The position numbers and the translations under genes were made by a program. From NCBI GenBank assembly GCA_002425685.1, contig DIMS01000065.1, forward strand, positions 1,852 to 26,181: 24,330 bases of DNA, given 5' to 3'. The notes beneath the pieces are model-generated. The model ran no database searches and was not told where the DNA came from. It saw only the letters and a program-made list of their open reading frames with translations. Shown piece after piece: positions 23,085-24,330 of the stretch. Each line of letters opens with the position of its first letter. Positions within the stretch are counted from its first letter, which is position 1. Source of the DNA: Synergistaceae bacterium UBA5560. Lineage in GTDB: Bacteria; Synergistota; Synergistia; Synergistales; Aminiphilaceae.

Positions 23085-24330
23085 ATGCGACATCTTACCT
23101 ACAAAGTCCGTCTGTGGATCACCGTTGGGGTGCTTCTCGCGGCGCTGGTGGGCGTGGCGGCCTTTTCGATTCGGTCCACGAAGGTGATCTATCAGGATCT
23201 CATCGCGAATATCTACGATGAGGCGTTTGTGGCCCAAAGCCTCATCCTCAACGCGGACCGAGATCTCTACCAGGCTCTGGTGGCCAGGCAGGCTCTCCTC
23301 ACTCTCGAGCAGACGCCGACGGAGTTCGAGAAACACCTCAAGGACTTCCGTGAAAACGTGGAACAGGTGCGGGACCGTGCGGGCAAGGCGAAGAGCATCC
23401 TGGAGACGAACCGGAGCGAATGGGAGCAATACCGTCTGGAGAAGGGGACGCAGTCGGTCTTTCAGCTCTTCGGAGAGCTGGAAAAGGATCTTCCCGAGTG
23501 GGGACGGGACTCCGAGCGTTTCATCGAGCAGATCCACTCCGGCGCGGTCACTCCGGGATCGATCAGGGAGATCGAAAGTCCTCTTTTCAAACGTGTCCGG
23601 GGGGCGCTCAACGACATCGGCGAGATTCTCGACGAGGGGGCGGAGGCATCCGCCGAGACGAACCGGGCGCTCATGGAGCGGGCAACCCGCATCATCTGGG
23701 TGGTGGTAGCCCTGGCGGCTTTGGGAGGATTTTTCTTCTCCTTCGTCATGATCCGGCAGCTTCTCGGGTCGGTGCGCCGAATCCTCGCCACAGCGGAAGC
23801 GGGGCGCCAGGGGGATCTTACACTGTTCACGGAACTTTCCGGCCCGGACGAGCTGGCCCAGATCGGCACTTCCTTGGATTCCATGCTTCGCGCCCAGAAC
23901 GACGTGATCCTTCAGCTCCAGTCCGAGGCGGAGGCCACCGCCAGGAGGGCGGAGTCTCTCGCGGCGCTTTCGGAGGAGACCGTGGCCTCCATGGAGGAGA
24001 TCCGGGGTTCCATCGACCAGATGATGCACCTCTCGGAGAACAGCTCTGCCGCGCTGGAGCAGACCAATGCGGGGGTCGAAGAGGTGGCGAGCACGGCCTC
24101 CACGTCCGCCCATGCTGCCACGGATGGTGCCGAGGCGGCGGCGAGGACCGCCGATGCGAGCGAGAATTCCGTGGCCCGGGTGAAGGATGTGGTGGAGGAG
24201 ATCCGAAGCATCGGCGTCAAGTCCCGGGAGATCGTGGAGGGCATGAATCGCATGGGCGAATCGGTGGCCTCCATCACGGGATTCGTGGCGACCATCAAGA
24301 AGATCGCGGACCAGACGAACCTCCTTGCCC
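23085..24330 (+). CDS. Methyl-accepting chemotaxis protein, 3'-truncated by the window edge
   Basis: 415 residues are visible from ATG 23085 (AGGAGG, 8-base spacing). Transmembrane helix 1 is about 10-28. A periplasmic helical sensor follows (about 30-202), rich in charged heptads and of four-helix-bundle type. Transmembrane helix 2 is about 203-223 (IIWVVVALAALGGFFFSFVMI), then a HAMP domain (about 224-276) and the coiled-coil methylation helix (EEIRGSIDQMMHLSENSSAALEQTNAGVEEVASTAS). The window ends at IADQTNLLA, the start of the conserved signalling hairpin (DQTNLLALNAAIEAARAGE in relatives) that contacts CheA/CheW. The ligand is unknown. It implies motility or other Che-controlled behaviour, which fits the neighbouring FapA-like gene. 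Confidence 0.92.
   Translation, partial: MRHLTYKVRLWITVGVLLAALVGVAAFSIRSTKVIYQDLIANIYDEAFVAQSLILNADRDLYQALVARQALLTLEQTPTEFEKHLKDFRENVEQVRDRAGKAKSILETNRSEWEQYRLEKGTQSVFQLFGELEKDLPEWGRDSERFIEQIHSGAVTPGSIREIESPLFKRVRGALNDIGEILDEGAEASAETNRALMERATRIIWVVVALAALGGFFFSFVMIRQLLGSVRRILATAEAGRQGDLTLFTELSGPDELAQIGTSLDSMLRAQNDVILQLQSEAEATARRAESLAALSEETVASMEEIRGSIDQMMHLSENSSAALEQTNAGVEEVASTASTSAHAATDGAEAAARTADASENSVARVKDVVEEIRSIGVKSREIVEGMNRMGESVASITGFVATIKKIADQTNLLA

Overview
The window is GC-rich, gene-dense bacterial chromosome with 16 protein-coding genes, two of them cut by the window edges. I see no rRNA, tRNA, insertion sequence, phage gene or CRISPR array. The gene set points to an anaerobic, amino-acid-using diderm. 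It has an oxygen-sensitive Fe-S L-serine dehydratase, a Cys/Met-metabolism PLP enzyme, a molybdopterin-binding protein of a type I associate with anaerobes, and a very large AsmA/TamB-like envelope protein. The Synergistota are a good fit, but this is inference from gene content and base composition; no phylogenetic marker is present.

Layout. (1) 1-847, plus: 3' part of a D-2-hydroxyacid dehydrogenase. (2) 1081-5525, minus: an exported eight-bladed PQQ-type beta-propeller with its own promoter and terminator; a ClC chloride/proton antiporter with an RCK_C tail, translationally coupled (ATGA) to an upstream Fur-family regulator; and a MoeA-like molybdopterin-binding protein. (3) 5720-10248, plus: a metallo-beta-lactamase-fold hydrolase, a DJ-1/PfpI protein, single-chain L-serine dehydratase with a structured leader, and a CapA-family protein. 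(4) 10259-16680, minus: a small metal-binding HMA protein whose terminator lies inside the 3' end of the convergent CapA gene, then an envelope block of two exported unknown proteins (169 and 558 aa) and a 1118-aa AsmA/TamB-like protein. (5) 16681-17221: a long gap with a strong extended -10 promoter for the AsmA-like gene and a plus-strand terminator that has no visible gene to serve. (6) 17222-18430, minus: a cystathionine gamma-synthase/lyase-type enzyme with a good sigma70 promoter and a strongly folded leader of about 120 nt. (7) 18730-24330, plus: an RNase HI fused to a C-terminal SWIM zinc finger; a REC-PAS-linker-PAS signalling protein translationally coupled to a FapA/DUF342 protein; and the N-terminal part of a methyl-accepting chemotaxis protein.

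The most unusual items are the RNase HI-SWIM fusion, the coupled output-less response regulator and DUF342 pair next to a chemoreceptor, two structured leaders (serine dehydratase and the Cys/Met enzyme) that match no riboswitch class I know, the orphan terminator, and the terminator embedded in the CapA coding sequence. I found no defence locus or obvious new multi-gene system; the best candidates for new biology are these domain fusions and RNA-level elements.
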